From: an uncultured Bacteroides sp.
Lineage (GTDB): Bacteria; Bacteroidota; Bacteroidia; Bacteroidales; Bacteroidaceae
Assembly: GCA_959606905.1 (NCBI GenBank)
Contig: CAUHML010000017.1
Location: 1 to 53,204 of the forward strand
Reading direction: 5' to 3'
Length of the DNA: 53,204 nt
The notes under the pieces are model-generated. The model did no database searches. It saw only the letters and a list, made by a program, of their open reading frames with translations, and had not been told where the DNA came from. The translations under genes were made by a program, and so were the position numbers. Shown one piece after another: positions 9,559 through 18,234 of this stretch (positions are counted from its first letter, which is position 1; every line of letters begins with the position of its first letter).

Positions 9559-10293
9559 TTAGCGTACTGTAAAAAGTCCGGAGCATCCGGTCATATCGAA
9601 TATTTTACGTATTTCTGGTTTCATCGCCTCCAGGACAAGTTGACCTCCATGTTGCATGACACTCTTTTGCAGTGTAATCAGGCTTCGCAAACCGGAACTG
9701 CTAATGTATGATAAGCCTTCGCAATTCACAATTATATTTGGAGTTTTACTAGCTAAAAGAGGTTGTAATACTGTATTGAATGTATTGGCATTTGCTGTAT
9801 CCAAACGCCCTTCAATAGTGAGAATCGTCACTTCTTCTATTTGGCATAGATTGGTTTTCAAAGTAGCTTCAGGCTTGAAGTCCATATCTATATTCTTGGT
9901 AAGAATTAATTCGTTATGATTATCTGTGGAATGATATTCTACTTTGTCCATTGTACGCCGGATCAGGAAAAGTCCCAGGCCTTGTGTCAGTTGTTGGTCG
10001 AGAGATTGTACATTGTCAGATGTTTCTTTGGCAGTAGGATCGAAGGAAATTCCGTCGTCTATAATTTGTGTAACCAGCATTCCGGGAGCAACAGATGTTC
10101 GAAGGATGATTTCACTTTCTTTATTGGAAGGGTAGCCGTAACGGATAATATTGGTAACCGCTTCTTCAATAGCGAGGTTGAGGCTCATTGTGATACCTGC
10201 CGGTAATTGTAATGACATTCCTAATTCTTCGATAAATAGAGCAATTCTTGCAACTTCATCCAACTGATTATCAATGATAATTTCTTTTTCCAT
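9559..10293 (-). CDS. RsbW-like kinase fused to a STAS anti-anti-sigma domain
   Basis: 244 residues from the ATG at 10293. Residues 1-135 are a GHKL kinase domain (N box AIEEAVTNII at 41-50, G1 DDGISFDP, G2 QGLGLFLIR at 104-112). Residues about 145-244 are a STAS domain, with YISSSGLRSL at 196-205 containing the serines where RsbV/SpoIIAA proteins are phosphorylated. Kinase and antagonist are thus in one chain, which would allow intramolecular switching. An upstream in-frame ATG at 10350 is excluded because it lies inside the predicted -7 element; ATG 10314 is possible, but 10293 matches the paralogue's MEKEI start. First gene of the four-gene module. Confidence 0.88.
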   Translation of the reverse strand: MEKEIIIDNQLDEVARIALFIEELGMSLQLPAGITMSLNLAIEEAVTNIIRYGYPSNKESEIILRTSVAPGMLVTQIIDDGISFDPTAKETSDNVQSLDQQLTQGLGLFLIRRTMDKVEYHSTDNHNELILTKNIDMDFKPEATLKTNLCQIEEVTILTIEGRLDTANANTFNTVLQPLLASKTPNIIVNCEGLSYISSSGLRSLITLQKSVMQHGGQLVLEAMKPEIRKIFDMTGCSGLFTVR

Positions 10294-10347
10294 GTTTTTT
10301 AAGTAGCGTGTCATATTTGTATGGCTTTTGTTTGATTGAATGCTGCG

Positions 10348-10355
10348 CAAAAGTA
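10348..10355 (-). promoter_or_regulatory. Predicted promoter -7 element of the partner-switching operon
   Basis: The minus strand reads TACTTTTG followed by C, matching TAnnTTTG, about 55 bases upstream of the ATG at 10293. Confidence 0.55.
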
Positions 10356-10511
10356 CGGATTTCTGTTAAGAATAGGAAATTAATTCAGATGAAATCCTTC
10401 CGATATTGGCGAAAATCTTTAGGAAAGGACATCTTTTAGCCGATAAATCATTTTTTAGCATGAAATCTTATTTGGACAACTTTCTTTTTCAGAGATATGG
10501 TAATGAAAAGT

Positions 10512-10548
10512 AAATAAGCCCGGCATAAGATACCGGGCTTATTTTATT
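10512..10548 (-). terminator. Terminator downstream of trpB
   Basis: A 12-bp perfect stem (AAATAAGCCCGG at 10512-10523 and its complement at 10533-10544, 9-base loop) lies 28 bases beyond the trpB stop. A/T-rich flanks on both sides could make it work in either direction. Confidence 0.8.
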
Positions 10549-10571
10549 GTTCGGATGTTGAAATCAGAAGA

Positions 10572-11942
10572 CTATTTAGCTAAATCGCCTATCTCATCCA
10601 AGTTCTTTTGAATATCTTCGTCGGTTAATGAGTAGTTCACCAAATCACCTGCCAGATATTTGTCGTAAGAAGCCATGTCAATCAACCCATGCCCGGAAAG
10701 GTTGAACAGGATTACTTTTTCTTCTCCTGTTTCTTTGCACTTATTGGCTTCGCGAACGGCTGCTGCGATAGCATGGCAGGACTCCGGAGCAGGGATAATA
10801 CCTTCCATTTGTGCAAACAGGCAACCGGCTTCGAACGATTCCAGTTGCTGGATATCTACCGCTTCCATGAGATTATCTTTGAGTAATTGTGAAACGATGA
10901 CACCTGCACCATGATAACGAAGGCCGCCTGCATGGATATGAGCCGGAGCAAAGTTGTGTCCTAATGTAAACATCGGGAGTAATGGGGTGTATCCGGCTTC
11001 ATCACCAAAATCATACTGGAACTTGCCGCGTGTCAATTTCGGGCAAGAAGCGGGCTCGGCGGCAACGAAACGGGTTTTCTTGCCTTCCAGTATGTTATGA
11101 CGCATGAAAGGGAAGGAAATACCACCAAAGTTGGAACCGCCTCCGAAACATCCGATTACTACATCCGGGTATTCACCGGCCATTTCCATCTGTTTTTCCG
11201 CTTCCAGACCGATAATTGTCTGATGAAGGGTAACATGACTAAGTACGGAACCAAGTGTATATTTGCAGTTAGGAGTCATTTGAGCAAGTTCGATAGCTTC
11301 GGAAATAGCTGTTCCGAGTGAACCCTGATAAGTAGGGTGTGCAGTCAGGATATCTTTTCCGGCGCGGGTAGACATGGACGGAGAAGGAGTAACCTGTGCT
11401 CCGAAAGTCTGCATGATACTACGGCGGTAAGGCTTCTGTTCGTAGCTGATTTTCACCTGATAAACGGCAGCTTCGAGTCCGAAAACTTTGGCTGCATAAG
11501 AAAGAGCGGCCCCCCATTGTCCGGCACCGGTTTCGGTAGTCACGTTGGTAACGCCTTCTTCTTTACAGTAATAAGCCTGTGCCAAAGCGGAGTTCAACTT
11601 ATGAGAGCCGATAGGGCTTACACTTTCATTTTTAAAATAAATGTGTGCCGGAGTACCGAGCGCTTTTTCCAGTCCGTAAGCACGAACAAGCGGAGTACTG
11701 CGGTAGTATTTGTACATTTCACGGACTTCTTCCGGGATTTCAATCCATGCATCGGTCTGGTTAAGTTCCTGATGACACAGTTCTTTAGCGAAAATAGGAT
11801 ACAGGTCTTCCGCTTTCAGCGGCTGTTTTGTTCCCGGGTGCAAAGGAGGCATTGGCTTATTGACCATGTCAGCCTGAATATTGTACCAGTAGTGTGGAAT
11901 TTCTTCTTCCGGCAGGATATACCGTTTTCTTTTGTCACTCAT
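10572..11942 (-). CDS. trpB: TrpB2-type tryptophan synthase beta chain
   Basis: 456 residues, longer than canonical TrpB (about 400) and typical of the TrpB2 subgroup. PLP-dependent enzyme joining indole and serine to give tryptophan. The PLP lysine lies in GSHKLNSALAQ, the phosphate-binding glycine loop is CFGGGSNFGG, and TETGAGQWG is the substrate carboxylate loop with the catalytic Glu of ETGAGQ. No trpA or other trp genes adjoin it, which is usual for TrpB2; a role as indole-salvage or serine deaminase-like enzyme has been proposed for the group. The frame is open to 11984, but the ATG at 11942 (MSDKRKRY) fits the family and follows a -7 element at 11972-11979. Confidence 0.93.
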   Translation of the reverse strand: MSDKRKRYILPEEEIPHYWYNIQADMVNKPMPPLHPGTKQPLKAEDLYPIFAKELCHQELNQTDAWIEIPEEVREMYKYYRSTPLVRAYGLEKALGTPAHIYFKNESVSPIGSHKLNSALAQAYYCKEEGVTNVTTETGAGQWGAALSYAAKVFGLEAAVYQVKISYEQKPYRRSIMQTFGAQVTPSPSMSTRAGKDILTAHPTYQGSLGTAISEAIELAQMTPNCKYTLGSVLSHVTLHQTIIGLEAEKQMEMAGEYPDVVIGCFGGGSNFGGISFPFMRHNILEGKKTRFVAAEPASCPKLTRGKFQYDFGDEAGYTPLLPMFTLGHNFAPAHIHAGGLRYHGAGVIVSQLLKDNLMEAVDIQQLESFEAGCLFAQMEGIIPAPESCHAIAAAVREANKCKETGEEKVILFNLSGHGLIDMASYDKYLAGDLVNYSLTDEDIQKNLDEIGDLAK

Positions 11943-11971
11943 AATATTGTGGTTTTTTAGTTTTCCGCTGC

Positions 11972-11979
11972 CAAATGTA
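11972..11979 (-). promoter_or_regulatory. Predicted trpB promoter -7 element
   Basis: The minus strand reads TACATTTG, matching TAnnTTTG, 30 bases upstream of the trpB ATG. No convincing -33 TTTG was seen at 19-21 bases. Confidence 0.45.
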
Positions 11980-12043
11980 GACAAAATTTTTAATATTCGG
12001 ATGTTTTTGTCAACAAAGAATCGGATTCGATTGTTATTTTAGT

Positions 12044-12051
12044 TAAGTTTG
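12044..12051 (+). promoter_or_regulatory. Predicted trkH-trkA promoter -7 element
   Basis: TAAGTTTG followed by C matches TAnnTTTG, 25 bases upstream of the trkH ATG; divergent from the trpB promoter. Confidence 0.5.
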
Positions 12052-12076
12052 CACGGCATTATATAAAAAATGCGAT

Positions 12077-13906
12077 ATGAAGATTTATCATAAGTTTTTG
12101 TTGTATCAGAACAAACTACTGAAACCTTATGTACGTATCTTATTGGGTTTAGTAGAAGCACTTACTTATCTGGCGTCTTTGTTGTTGATCGTCGGAGTGA
12201 TTTACGAACATGGCTTTCCGCTATCGGTTGATGAAGTGGCGAAAATTCAGGTCCTGTATAAGGCTGTATGGATTATTTTTCTGGTTGATGTGACTCTTCA
12301 TATCTCACTTGAATATAGAAGTACAAAGAAACAATACCGGCGGTTGGCCTGGATTTTGAGCGGTTTGCTGTATCTGACTTTGATACCGGTCATTTTCCAC
12401 CGTCCGGAAGAAGAAGGGGCAATCCTGCAATTTTGGGAGTTTCTGGACGGGAAGTTTTATCATCTTGTCTTATTACTAATTTTTTCTTTTCTGAATTTGT
12501 CCAACGGACTGGTCCGTTTGTTGGGGCGTCGCACTAATCCTTCTCTGATATTGGCAGTCAGCTTTTTGGCTATCATTCTGATTGGTACGGGGTTATTGAT
12601 GTTGCCACGATGCACGGTGAATGGCATTACCTGGGTGGATTCATTGTTTACGGCTACCAGTGCGGTATGTGTGACGGGGCTGGTGCCCGTTGACGTATCG
12701 ACTACATTTACTACCGGCGGACTTGTTGTTATCATCCTGCTGATCCAGGTAGGAGGATTAGGTGTAATGACATTGACCAGTTTCTTCGCTATGTTCTTTA
12801 TGGGAAATACTTCTCTTTACAATCAGTTAGTGGTACGTGATATGGTTAGCTCCAATTCGCTTGGCTCCTTATTGTCCACGTTATTATATATCTTGGGATT
12901 TACATTGGTGATTGAAGGTATCGGCATGATTTCTATCTGGTTCAGCATCCACGGAACACTTGGAATGACTTTGGAAGGCGAACTGGCTTTTGCTGCTTTC
13001 CATTCTATTTCCGCTTTTTGTAATGCAGGTTTCTCTACACTTTCCGGTAATTTGGGAAACTCTATGGTAATGACCAACCATAACTGGCTGTTTATTTCCG
13101 TCTCTTTTCTGATTATTCTGGGAGGTATCGGTTTTCCTATTCTGGTTAATTTCAAAGATATTGTACTGTATCATTTGCGTCATTTCTGGAAGTTTGTACG
13201 TACGCGCAAGTTAGAAAGGCATAAGGTGTCGCATTTGTATAATCTGAATACGAGGATTGTGTTGATTATGACATTTCTGCTTTTGGTAACCGGCACATTG
13301 GCGATTGCCGCTTTTGAGTGGAATGCTTCGTTTGCCGGTATGCCTGTTGCAGATAAGTGGACGCAGGCTTTCTTCAATGCTACTTGTCCGAGGACGGCTG
13401 GTTTCAGCAGTGTTGATTTAGCTTCTTTGAGTGTACAGACTTTGTTGGTCTATTTAGTGCTGATGTGGATTGGTGGTGGTGCTCAATCTACTGCCGGTGG
13501 GGTGAAAGTGAATGCTTTTGCAGTGGTTGTCCTGAATCTTGTGGCCGTGTTGCGTGGCTCGGAACGGGTGGAGGTATTCGGAAGGGAACTTTCTCATGAT
13601 TCTATCCGTCGTTCTAATGCGACAGTGGTTATGTCGTTGGGCGTACTGTTTCTTTTTATCTTTATATTAAGTATACTGGAACCGCAAGCCTCTCTAATGG
13701 CATTGACTTTCGAATGTGTGTCGGCGCTTAGTACGGTAGGTTCTAGTCTGAATCTGACACCTAATTTATGTGATGCAAGTAAATTGTTAGTGGCGTTGTT
13801 GATGTTTATCGGGCGTGTGGGCTTGATAACGTTAATGCTGGGAATTATCAAACAGAAAAAGAATACAAAATACCGTTATCCGAGTGATAACATTATCATA
13901 AACTAA
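12077..13906 (+). CDS. trkH: TrkH/KtrB family potassium uptake membrane subunit
   Basis: 609 residues, inner-membrane K+ translocation subunit. It has the four pseudo-repeated pore loops of the Trk/Ktr/HKT superfamily, with filter glycines in TSAVCVTGLVPVD, ISAFCNAGFSTL, NATCPRTAGFSSVD and VSALSTVGSSLN. The N-terminal 140 residues add extra helices (EALTYLASLLLIVGVIY, LAWILSGLLYLTLIPVIF) before the family core, making it longer than E. coli TrkH (about 480). The cytosolic partner gene trkA follows after 4 bases, so the two are translated from one message and should form one K+ uptake system. Confidence 0.93.
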   Translation: MKIYHKFLLYQNKLLKPYVRILLGLVEALTYLASLLLIVGVIYEHGFPLSVDEVAKIQVLYKAVWIIFLVDVTLHISLEYRSTKKQYRRLAWILSGLLYLTLIPVIFHRPEEEGAILQFWEFLDGKFYHLVLLLIFSFLNLSNGLVRLLGRRTNPSLILAVSFLAIILIGTGLLMLPRCTVNGITWVDSLFTATSAVCVTGLVPVDVSTTFTTGGLVVIILLIQVGGLGVMTLTSFFAMFFMGNTSLYNQLVVRDMVSSNSLGSLLSTLLYILGFTLVIEGIGMISIWFSIHGTLGMTLEGELAFAAFHSISAFCNAGFSTLSGNLGNSMVMTNHNWLFISVSFLIILGGIGFPILVNFKDIVLYHLRHFWKFVRTRKLERHKVSHLYNLNTRIVLIMTFLLLVTGTLAIAAFEWNASFAGMPVADKWTQAFFNATCPRTAGFSSVDLASLSVQTLLVYLVLMWIGGGAQSTAGGVKVNAFAVVVLNLVAVLRGSERVEVFGRELSHDSIRRSNATVVMSLGVLFLFIFILSILEPQASLMALTFECVSALSTVGSSLNLTPNLCDASKLLVALLMFIGRVGLITLMLGIIKQKKNTKYRYPSDNIIIN

Positions 13907-13910
13907 AGAT

Positions 13911-14597
13911 ATGAAGTACATTATTATCGGTTTAGGAAACTACGGTCGTGTGTTGGCTGAAGAGTTATCGGCACTGGGACACGAGATTATTGGTGCGGAT
14001 ATTAGTGAAAGCCGCGTAGATAGTATAAAAGATAAGGTTGCTACTGCATTTGTGATTGATGCAACGGATGAACAGGCTTTGTCCGTGCTTCCTCTGAACA
14101 GTGTCGATATAGTGATTGTCGCCATAGGTGAGAATTTCGGCGCATCGGTGCGTGTGGTTGCTTTGCTGAAACAAAAGAAGGTTGCTCATATCTATGCCCG
14201 TGCCATTGATATGGTGCATAAAGCCGTGCTTGAAGCATTCAGCTTGGAGAAGATATTGACACCGGAAGAAGATGCGGCCCGCAGTCTGGTGCAACTGCTG
14301 GATTTTGGAACAAGCGTGGAAGCTTTCCGTGTCGATTCGGAATATTATGTCGTCAAGTTTACAGTCCCGAAAAAGTTTGTAGGATACTTTGTCAATGAGT
14401 TGAATCTGGACGAAGAATTTCACTTAAAACTAATCGGATTGAAGCGGGCGGATAAAGTAACTAATTGTCTGGGTATTTCTTTAATGGAGCTTCATGTGAA
14501 GAATGAACTTCCGGGGGACGAGAAAGTAGAAGAAGGGGATGAATTGGTGTGCTACGGTAAATATCGTGACTTCCAATCCTTTTGGAAAGCTATTTGA
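13911..14597 (+). CDS. trkA: TrkA/KtrA-type RCK regulatory subunit of potassium uptake
   Basis: 228 residues, close to KtrA-size (about 220) and half of E. coli TrkA, so one RCK unit. Residues 1-140 are a Rossmann RCK-N domain with the dinucleotide-binding loop IIGLGNYGRVLAEEL and an acidic residue ending beta-2 (GADISESRV); residues about 145-225 are a TrkA_C domain. It is a peripheral cytosolic protein that forms a gating ring on TrkH and responds to nucleotides. It starts 4 bases after trkH. Confidence 0.93.
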   Translation: MKYIIIGLGNYGRVLAEELSALGHEIIGADISESRVDSIKDKVATAFVIDATDEQALSVLPLNSVDIVIVAIGENFGASVRVVALLKQKKVAHIYARAIDMVHKAVLEAFSLEKILTPEEDAARSLVQLLDFGTSVEAFRVDSEYYVVKFTVPKKFVGYFVNELNLDEEFHLKLIGLKRADKVTNCLGISLMELHVKNELPGDEKVEEGDELVCYGKYRDFQSFWKAI

Positions 14598-14624
14598 TTA
14601 TTATTCATCTTTAAATATAAAAAA

Positions 14625-15656
14625 ATGCGATTAAAAAGACTACTATTACCGGCTATTTTGTTGCTGGTTTCTGTTTTTGTGAAGGCACAAAAGAGTAATG
14701 AATTTACAGTGTTGCAATGGAATGTATGGCAGGAAGGTACCATGATACCAGGCGGATATGATGCTATTATCAATGAGATAGTCCGTCTGAAGCCTGACTT
14801 TGTGACTTTCAGTGAGGTGAGGAATTACAATAAAACGAATTTCACGGCACGTGTGTGCGCTTCACTTCAGGAAAAGGGACTGAAGTATTATTCTTTTTAT
14901 ACTTATGATACCGGTTTACTAAGCAAGCATCCTATCACGGACTCTTTGACGGTTTTTCCGGAAAAGAATGACCATGGAAGTATTTATCGTCTAACAAGTT
15001 CCGTGAACGGAAAGAAGGTAGCGGTTTATACTGCCCACCTGGATTATCTGGACTGTGCATATTATAACGCCCGTGGCTATGACGGCTCTACCTGGAAAGA
15101 AATTCCACTGCCGGCGTCAGTAGATGAAATTATGAAAGTCAATGTAGCCTCTCAGCGGGATGATGCGATTCGTATGTTTATCGCCCAGGCTGAGAAAGAC
15201 CTTGCAAACGGCTATCGGGTGATCGTGGGAGGGGACTTCAACGAACCTTCCCATCGCGATTGGATTGAGAAAAATAAGAACTTGTACGACCACAACGGCT
15301 TTGTTGTACCCTGGACAGTTACCACTTTGTTGGAAGAAGCTGGCTTTATTGACAGCTACCGTAAGATTTATCCCAATCCTCTGACGCATCCGGGATTTAC
15401 CTATCCTTCGGATAACCTGGCAAAAACTCCGGAAAAGATAACATGGGCTCCTAAAGCGGACGAACGGGATCGTATTGATTTTATCTTCTATAAAGGAAAA
15501 GGATTGAAAGCAAAGAAAGCCGTTTTGTTTGGTCCGAAAGAATCTATTGTCCGCTCTCAACGTGTAGAGGAAACATCAAAAGATGAATTCATAGTACCGC
15601 TTGATGTGTGGCCGACAGACCATAAGGGATTGCTAGTGACATTTATCTGTAAATAA
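14625..15656 (+). CDS. Secreted endonuclease/exonuclease/phosphatase-family hydrolase
   Basis: 343 residues. Signal peptide LLLPAILLLVSVFVKAQ, then a single EEP domain (DNase I/sphingomyelinase fold). Motifs: VLQWNVWQEG (metal Asn), VTFSEVRNYN (metal Glu), YTAHLDY, VIVGGDFNEPSHRDW (Asp and Asn) and WPTDHKGLLVTF (catalytic Asp-His). The substrate could be nucleic acid or a phosphodiester such as a phospholipid; the sequence does not decide. It begins 27 bases after trkA and may be read through from it, though the function seems unrelated. An inverted repeat follows its stop. Confidence 0.85.
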   Translation: MRLKRLLLPAILLLVSVFVKAQKSNEFTVLQWNVWQEGTMIPGGYDAIINEIVRLKPDFVTFSEVRNYNKTNFTARVCASLQEKGLKYYSFYTYDTGLLSKHPITDSLTVFPEKNDHGSIYRLTSSVNGKKVAVYTAHLDYLDCAYYNARGYDGSTWKEIPLPASVDEIMKVNVASQRDDAIRMFIAQAEKDLANGYRVIVGGDFNEPSHRDWIEKNKNLYDHNGFVVPWTVTTLLEEAGFIDSYRKIYPNPLTHPGFTYPSDNLAKTPEKITWAPKADERDRIDFIFYKGKGLKAKKAVLFGPKESIVRSQRVEETSKDEFIVPLDVWPTDHKGLLVTFICK

Positions 15657-15669
15657 TCGACTTTAATAT

Positions 15670-15736
15670 TTTAGGCACAGATTACACGGTTTTAGAACTA
15701 TGATTGCATAAAGCAACAGGGTAATCTGTGCCTAAA
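15670..15736. repeat. 16-bp perfect inverted repeat between convergent genes
   Basis: TTTAGGCACAGATTAC at 15670-15685 is repeated in inverse at 15721-15736, separated by 35 bases. It lies between the stop codons of two convergent genes and may act as a bidirectional terminator, although no strong T run follows; the long loop is more like a dispersed intergenic palindrome. Confidence 0.7.
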
Positions 15737-15786
15737 TAATAGTATAGGGTAGGATGGATTTCTCTATTTCTTATAATTCTACCCTT

Positions 15787-18234
15787 TTATTTTGCCTGAA
15801 GATGGACTGTTCCGGTTTTCACTCCACTTGCCTTGGCAGTCAGTACAAGATCTCCGGCAATCTCTCCTGCCTGTACAATCGCTGTCAACATTCCATGGAA
15901 AGCGTGCATCTTCGGAAGGTGGAATTGTTCCAGATTGGTAGGGTCGCCGTTAGCAACAGCCCGGAACTTACCGGCTCCTTTTACGGAGAAGTGAATCAGG
16001 CGGCTATCGGTAGGACAGAGGTTACCATCTTTGTCTACCACTTTCACAGTGACGTAGGCGAGGTCTTTTCCATCGGCTGTCAGTTCGTTGCGGTTGCTGA
16101 CCAGTTCGATATGATGAGGCTTTCCGGCAGTGCGTACTGTCTTTTCCGCTACTGCTTTTCCGTCCTTATTGTAGGCTACAACTTTTACTTCGCCCGGTTC
16201 GTATACGGCATCCATCCACATTAAGCGGTAACGGCTCTTTAAAGAACTGTTATTCTTGCTTTGTTTACCGTAGCTTTTTCCGTTGATAAACAGTTCGGCA
16301 GTAGGGTAGTTGGTATATACGAATACCGGGGTCACCTCACCTTCGCGTCCCGGCCAAGTCCAATGAGGAAGGATATGTAGCGTTTCTGCATTTTTGTTCC
16401 ATACGCTACGGTAGAGATAATAGCGGTCCTTAGGGATACTGGCAAGGTCGATAATACCAAACATAGAACTATGATTCGGCCATGAATTGACATCATATGG
16501 TGAAGGTTCACCCAAATAATCGAATCCTGTCCATACGAATTGTCCGATAGTCCAGTGGTTATCATCGGCTAAGGCGAAATCTTCATCCGGGATATTCGAC
16601 CACGGACATGCTTCCACGTCATACGAAGAACATTGGTGGTCTTCATATTTGGCACCTTTCTTTTCTTCTACCGGAAATTTGTAGACTCCGCGTGAACTGA
16701 CAGTGGAAGCCGTCTCGCTACCAAGAATCAAGTTCTGCGGAAGCTGGTCGTAAGATTCTTTATAACGCTGTGTGCGATAATTAAGTCCCGGAATGTCAAT
16801 CATGGCTGCAAAGCCGTTGGCAAGCACACAAGACACTTGATCCATACCGCAAGTCACGGGACGAGTAGGGTCTTCACGGTGGCAGATATCCTGCAAGAAC
16901 TTGGCCACTTTATAACCGACAGGACTGCATTGAGTAGGTACTTCATTACCGATACTCCACATCACTACACAAGGATTGTTGCGGTAATTATGAAGCATAT
17001 TTATCATATCGCGTTCTGCCCATTCGTTGAAATAACGGTGATAACCGTTGTCGCATTTGGCAATATCCCATTCGTCAAACGGTTCAATCATCATCATAAA
17101 TCCCATTTCATCACATAATTCAACGAGTTCCGGAGCCGGCATATTATGCGATGTACGGATAGCATCACAACCCATATCCTTCAAAAGGGTAAGTTGATGG
17201 CGGAGTGCCGCTACATTGATAGCTGCTCCCAACGGACCTAAATCATGATGATTACATACACCCTGGAATTTCCGGTGTTCTCCGTTCAGGTAGAAACCTT
17301 TATCGGCGATAAATTCAATACTGCGGATACCGAAGCGGGTCGTATAGGTATCTACCAACTTATTATCTGCATAGATTTTAGAAACCGCTTTGTAGAGCGA
17401 CGGGCTTTCCGGCGACCAGAGTTCAGGTGCATTTACGATGAAGTTCTGTTCAAACGGCTGTCCGTGATTGATACGGCCGGTATTTTCTTTGCGGGTAACC
17501 ACCTTTCCGTGTGGGGAAAGAATTTCCGTCTCCATGCGGATTTGTGTTTTTTCACCGGCATTGTCTATCCTCGTTTGCAGGCGTACGGCTGCAAATTCTT
17601 TACTGACATGAGGAGTCGTAATCTGCGTTCCCCATACAGGCACGTGGATTCTATCAGTAACAATCAGGTGTACATTGCGGTACAAGCCCGCTCCCGGATA
17701 CCAACGTGAAGATTGCGGACGGTTTTCCAGCCGTACGGCCAGTGTATTGCTCTTTCCGTTTTTGTTCAGGAAAGGAGTGACATTGCAATGGAAAGAATTG
17801 TAACCGAAGGGCCAGAAACAAGCCTCCTTACCATTCACATAAACGCGGGCTTCACTCATAGCACCGTCAAAGAGCAGAGTCACTTCTTTGTCGGCGGGAG
17901 TATCAAAACTAGTACGGTACCAGCCGGAACCTACATAAGGCAGTCCCCCTGTGCGTCCTGTTTTCAAAGACGCCTTTTCCTCAAAATTTTGTGTGATGGC
18001 CACATTCTGAAGATCATTGTTCATATCGAAAGGACCAAAGATAGCCCAGTCATGTGGAAGGACGACTGATTCCCATTGGGTGTCATTAAACTCCGGCTGA
18101 CTGGCCTCTTTGATATCTCCTTTGCTGAATTTCCAGTTCTTTTCGAGCAATGTCTCGCTACGCTGTGCTTGCAGGCTGCAAGCAGCTGCCAACAAAAGTG
18201 CAGTTGCTAACTGTTTTTGGTGTTTCATGTTCAT
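15787..18234 (-). CDS. GH2 beta-galactosidase of the galactan PUL
   Basis: 815 residues. Signal peptide (ATALLLAAACSLQAQ), then the usual GH2 order: sugar-binding jelly-roll (about 25-195), Ig-like domain (about 200-305), TIM barrel (about 305-600) and C-terminal Ig/DUF4982-like domains. The acid/base Glu is E431 in MWSIGNEVPTQ, and the nucleophile is E507 in LILGSETAS. Expected role: exo-removal of galactose from galacto-oligosaccharides in the periplasm, downstream of GH53. The ATG at 18234 directly abuts the stop of the GH53 gene (TAAATG); ATG 18228 is an alternative. Last gene of the operon. GH2 specificities vary, so the galactosidase call rests on the GH53 context. Confidence 0.9.
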   Translation of the reverse strand: MNMKHQKQLATALLLAAACSLQAQRSETLLEKNWKFSKGDIKEASQPEFNDTQWESVVLPHDWAIFGPFDMNNDLQNVAITQNFEEKASLKTGRTGGLPYVGSGWYRTSFDTPADKEVTLLFDGAMSEARVYVNGKEACFWPFGYNSFHCNVTPFLNKNGKSNTLAVRLENRPQSSRWYPGAGLYRNVHLIVTDRIHVPVWGTQITTPHVSKEFAAVRLQTRIDNAGEKTQIRMETEILSPHGKVVTRKENTGRINHGQPFEQNFIVNAPELWSPESPSLYKAVSKIYADNKLVDTYTTRFGIRSIEFIADKGFYLNGEHRKFQGVCNHHDLGPLGAAINVAALRHQLTLLKDMGCDAIRTSHNMPAPELVELCDEMGFMMMIEPFDEWDIAKCDNGYHRYFNEWAERDMINMLHNYRNNPCVVMWSIGNEVPTQCSPVGYKVAKFLQDICHREDPTRPVTCGMDQVSCVLANGFAAMIDIPGLNYRTQRYKESYDQLPQNLILGSETASTVSSRGVYKFPVEEKKGAKYEDHQCSSYDVEACPWSNIPDEDFALADDNHWTIGQFVWTGFDYLGEPSPYDVNSWPNHSSMFGIIDLASIPKDRYYLYRSVWNKNAETLHILPHWTWPGREGEVTPVFVYTNYPTAELFINGKSYGKQSKNNSSLKSRYRLMWMDAVYEPGEVKVVAYNKDGKAVAEKTVRTAGKPHHIELVSNRNELTADGKDLAYVTVKVVDKDGNLCPTDSRLIHFSVKGAGKFRAVANGDPTNLEQFHLPKMHAFHGMLTAIVQAGEIAGDLVLTAKASGVKTGTVHLQAK

